DNA from: Steinernema hermaphroditum | Lineage: Eukaryota > Nematoda > Chromadorea > Rhabditida > Steinernematidae | Direction of reading: 5' to 3' | DNA length: 64,000 nucleotides | Assembly (NCBI GenBank): GCA_030435675.1 | Contig: CM059623.1 | Location: 13,052,092 to 13,116,091, forward strand | Part shown: positions 63,904-64,000 of the stretch, in pieces | How the letters are laid out: each line of letters opens with the position of its first letter | How positions within the stretch are numbered: the stretch's first letter is position 1 | Program-made: the position numbers and the translations under genes | Notes under the pieces: model-generated | What the model was told of the DNA's origin: nothing | Databases searched by the model: none | What the model saw: the letters and a program-made list of their open reading frames with translations, nothing else

Positions 63904-64000
63904 TGAGACAACTCATCGGCGACGACTCATCGCGGGATAACTCATCGGCGACAACTCATCGTCGACAACTCATCGGCGACAACTCATCGGCGACAACTCA
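63904..64000. repeat. 14-bp tandem repeat running off the window edge
   Basis: About seven units of CATCGGCGACAACT (two units 15 bp, with single-base variants such as CATCGTCGACAACT) run to the last base. The last two units are identical. Its full length is not visible. Confidence 0.85.

Noticed and set aside
1..64000. CRISPR arrays, bacterial operons or prophage features
   Set aside because: Spliceosomal introns, eukaryotic promoters and animal gene families show that this is nuclear nematode DNA; no spaced direct-repeat array was seen.

Overview
The window is nematode nuclear DNA, most likely from a clade V (rhabditid, diplogastrid or strongylid) species. The evidence is short introns (about 40-50 nt) with TTTCAG-type acceptors, a srsx-like chemoreceptor pair, an F-box gene, RTE-like retroelement debris, and TGATAA/CTTATCA (GATA-type) sites upstream of almost every secreted gene, as expected for gut expression. 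I cannot fix the species. All gene models are hand-spliced; exon phases were checked by arithmetic.

The dominant feature is a cluster of chymotrypsin-fold (S1) secreted proteases: 1-1311 (a terminal exon plus a pseudogene hit by a retroelement), 2918-4034 (+), 9078-10145 (-), 15806-16843 (-), 18139-19131 (-, frameshifted), 20915-21885 (-), 22978-24000 (-), 25484-26578 (-), 30037-31026 (+), 37742-38840 (-), 41918-42603 (+, broken), 49697-50664 (+) and 53981-55700 (-). Only three complete genes (2918, 9078, 15806) keep the whole His-Asp-Ser triad. In the others the nucleophile Ser is Asp (four genes), Asn (one), Gly (two) or Arg (one), and three of these also lost the catalytic His (to Ala, Tyr, Gln). 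The reading frames, secretion signals and activation sites are nevertheless preserved. This looks like a family of secreted pseudoproteases diversifying beside active ones.

The protease genes share a phase-0 first exon (signal peptide plus pro-region). Related leader exons are joined to other products: three small secreted Val/Asp/Lys-pattern peptides (11529-12025, 12805-13173, 14470-14845), and a His/Arg/Pro repeat protein (28228-29385, copied at 40128-41285) whose roughly 11 repeats resemble the pro-region of the pseudoproteases. The shared leaders, shared upstream GATA sites and clustering suggest co-expressed secreted products; their joint function is unknown.

Region by region: 0-4 kb proteases and a retroelement fragment; 5.4-6.3 kb a secreted coiled-coil protein; 6.4-9 kb decayed repeats and transposon remnants; 9-10.1 kb an active protease; 10.34-10.61 kb a hAT-type MITE; 11.5-14.9 kb small peptides; 15.8-26.6 kb a same-strand protease array; 28.2-31 kb the His/Arg repeat protein and a pseudoprotease; 31.1-33.75 kb a three-domain discoidin-like (BTBD9-type F5/8C) protein; 34.6-35.7 kb an unidentified multi-exon protein. 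The block 25.3-36.0 kb is directly duplicated, with deletions, at 37.6-46.1 kb. 46.1-47.05 kb holds a discoidin-like pseudogene split by a repeat insertion. 49.3-50.7 kb is an inverted copy of 20.9-22.2 kb. 51.5-58.0 kb has two srsx-like receptors flanking the most degenerate pseudoprotease. 60.6-61.6 kb is an F-box gene. Several GC-rich dispersed repeat families fill the intergenic space, and a 14-bp tandem repeat runs off the right edge.
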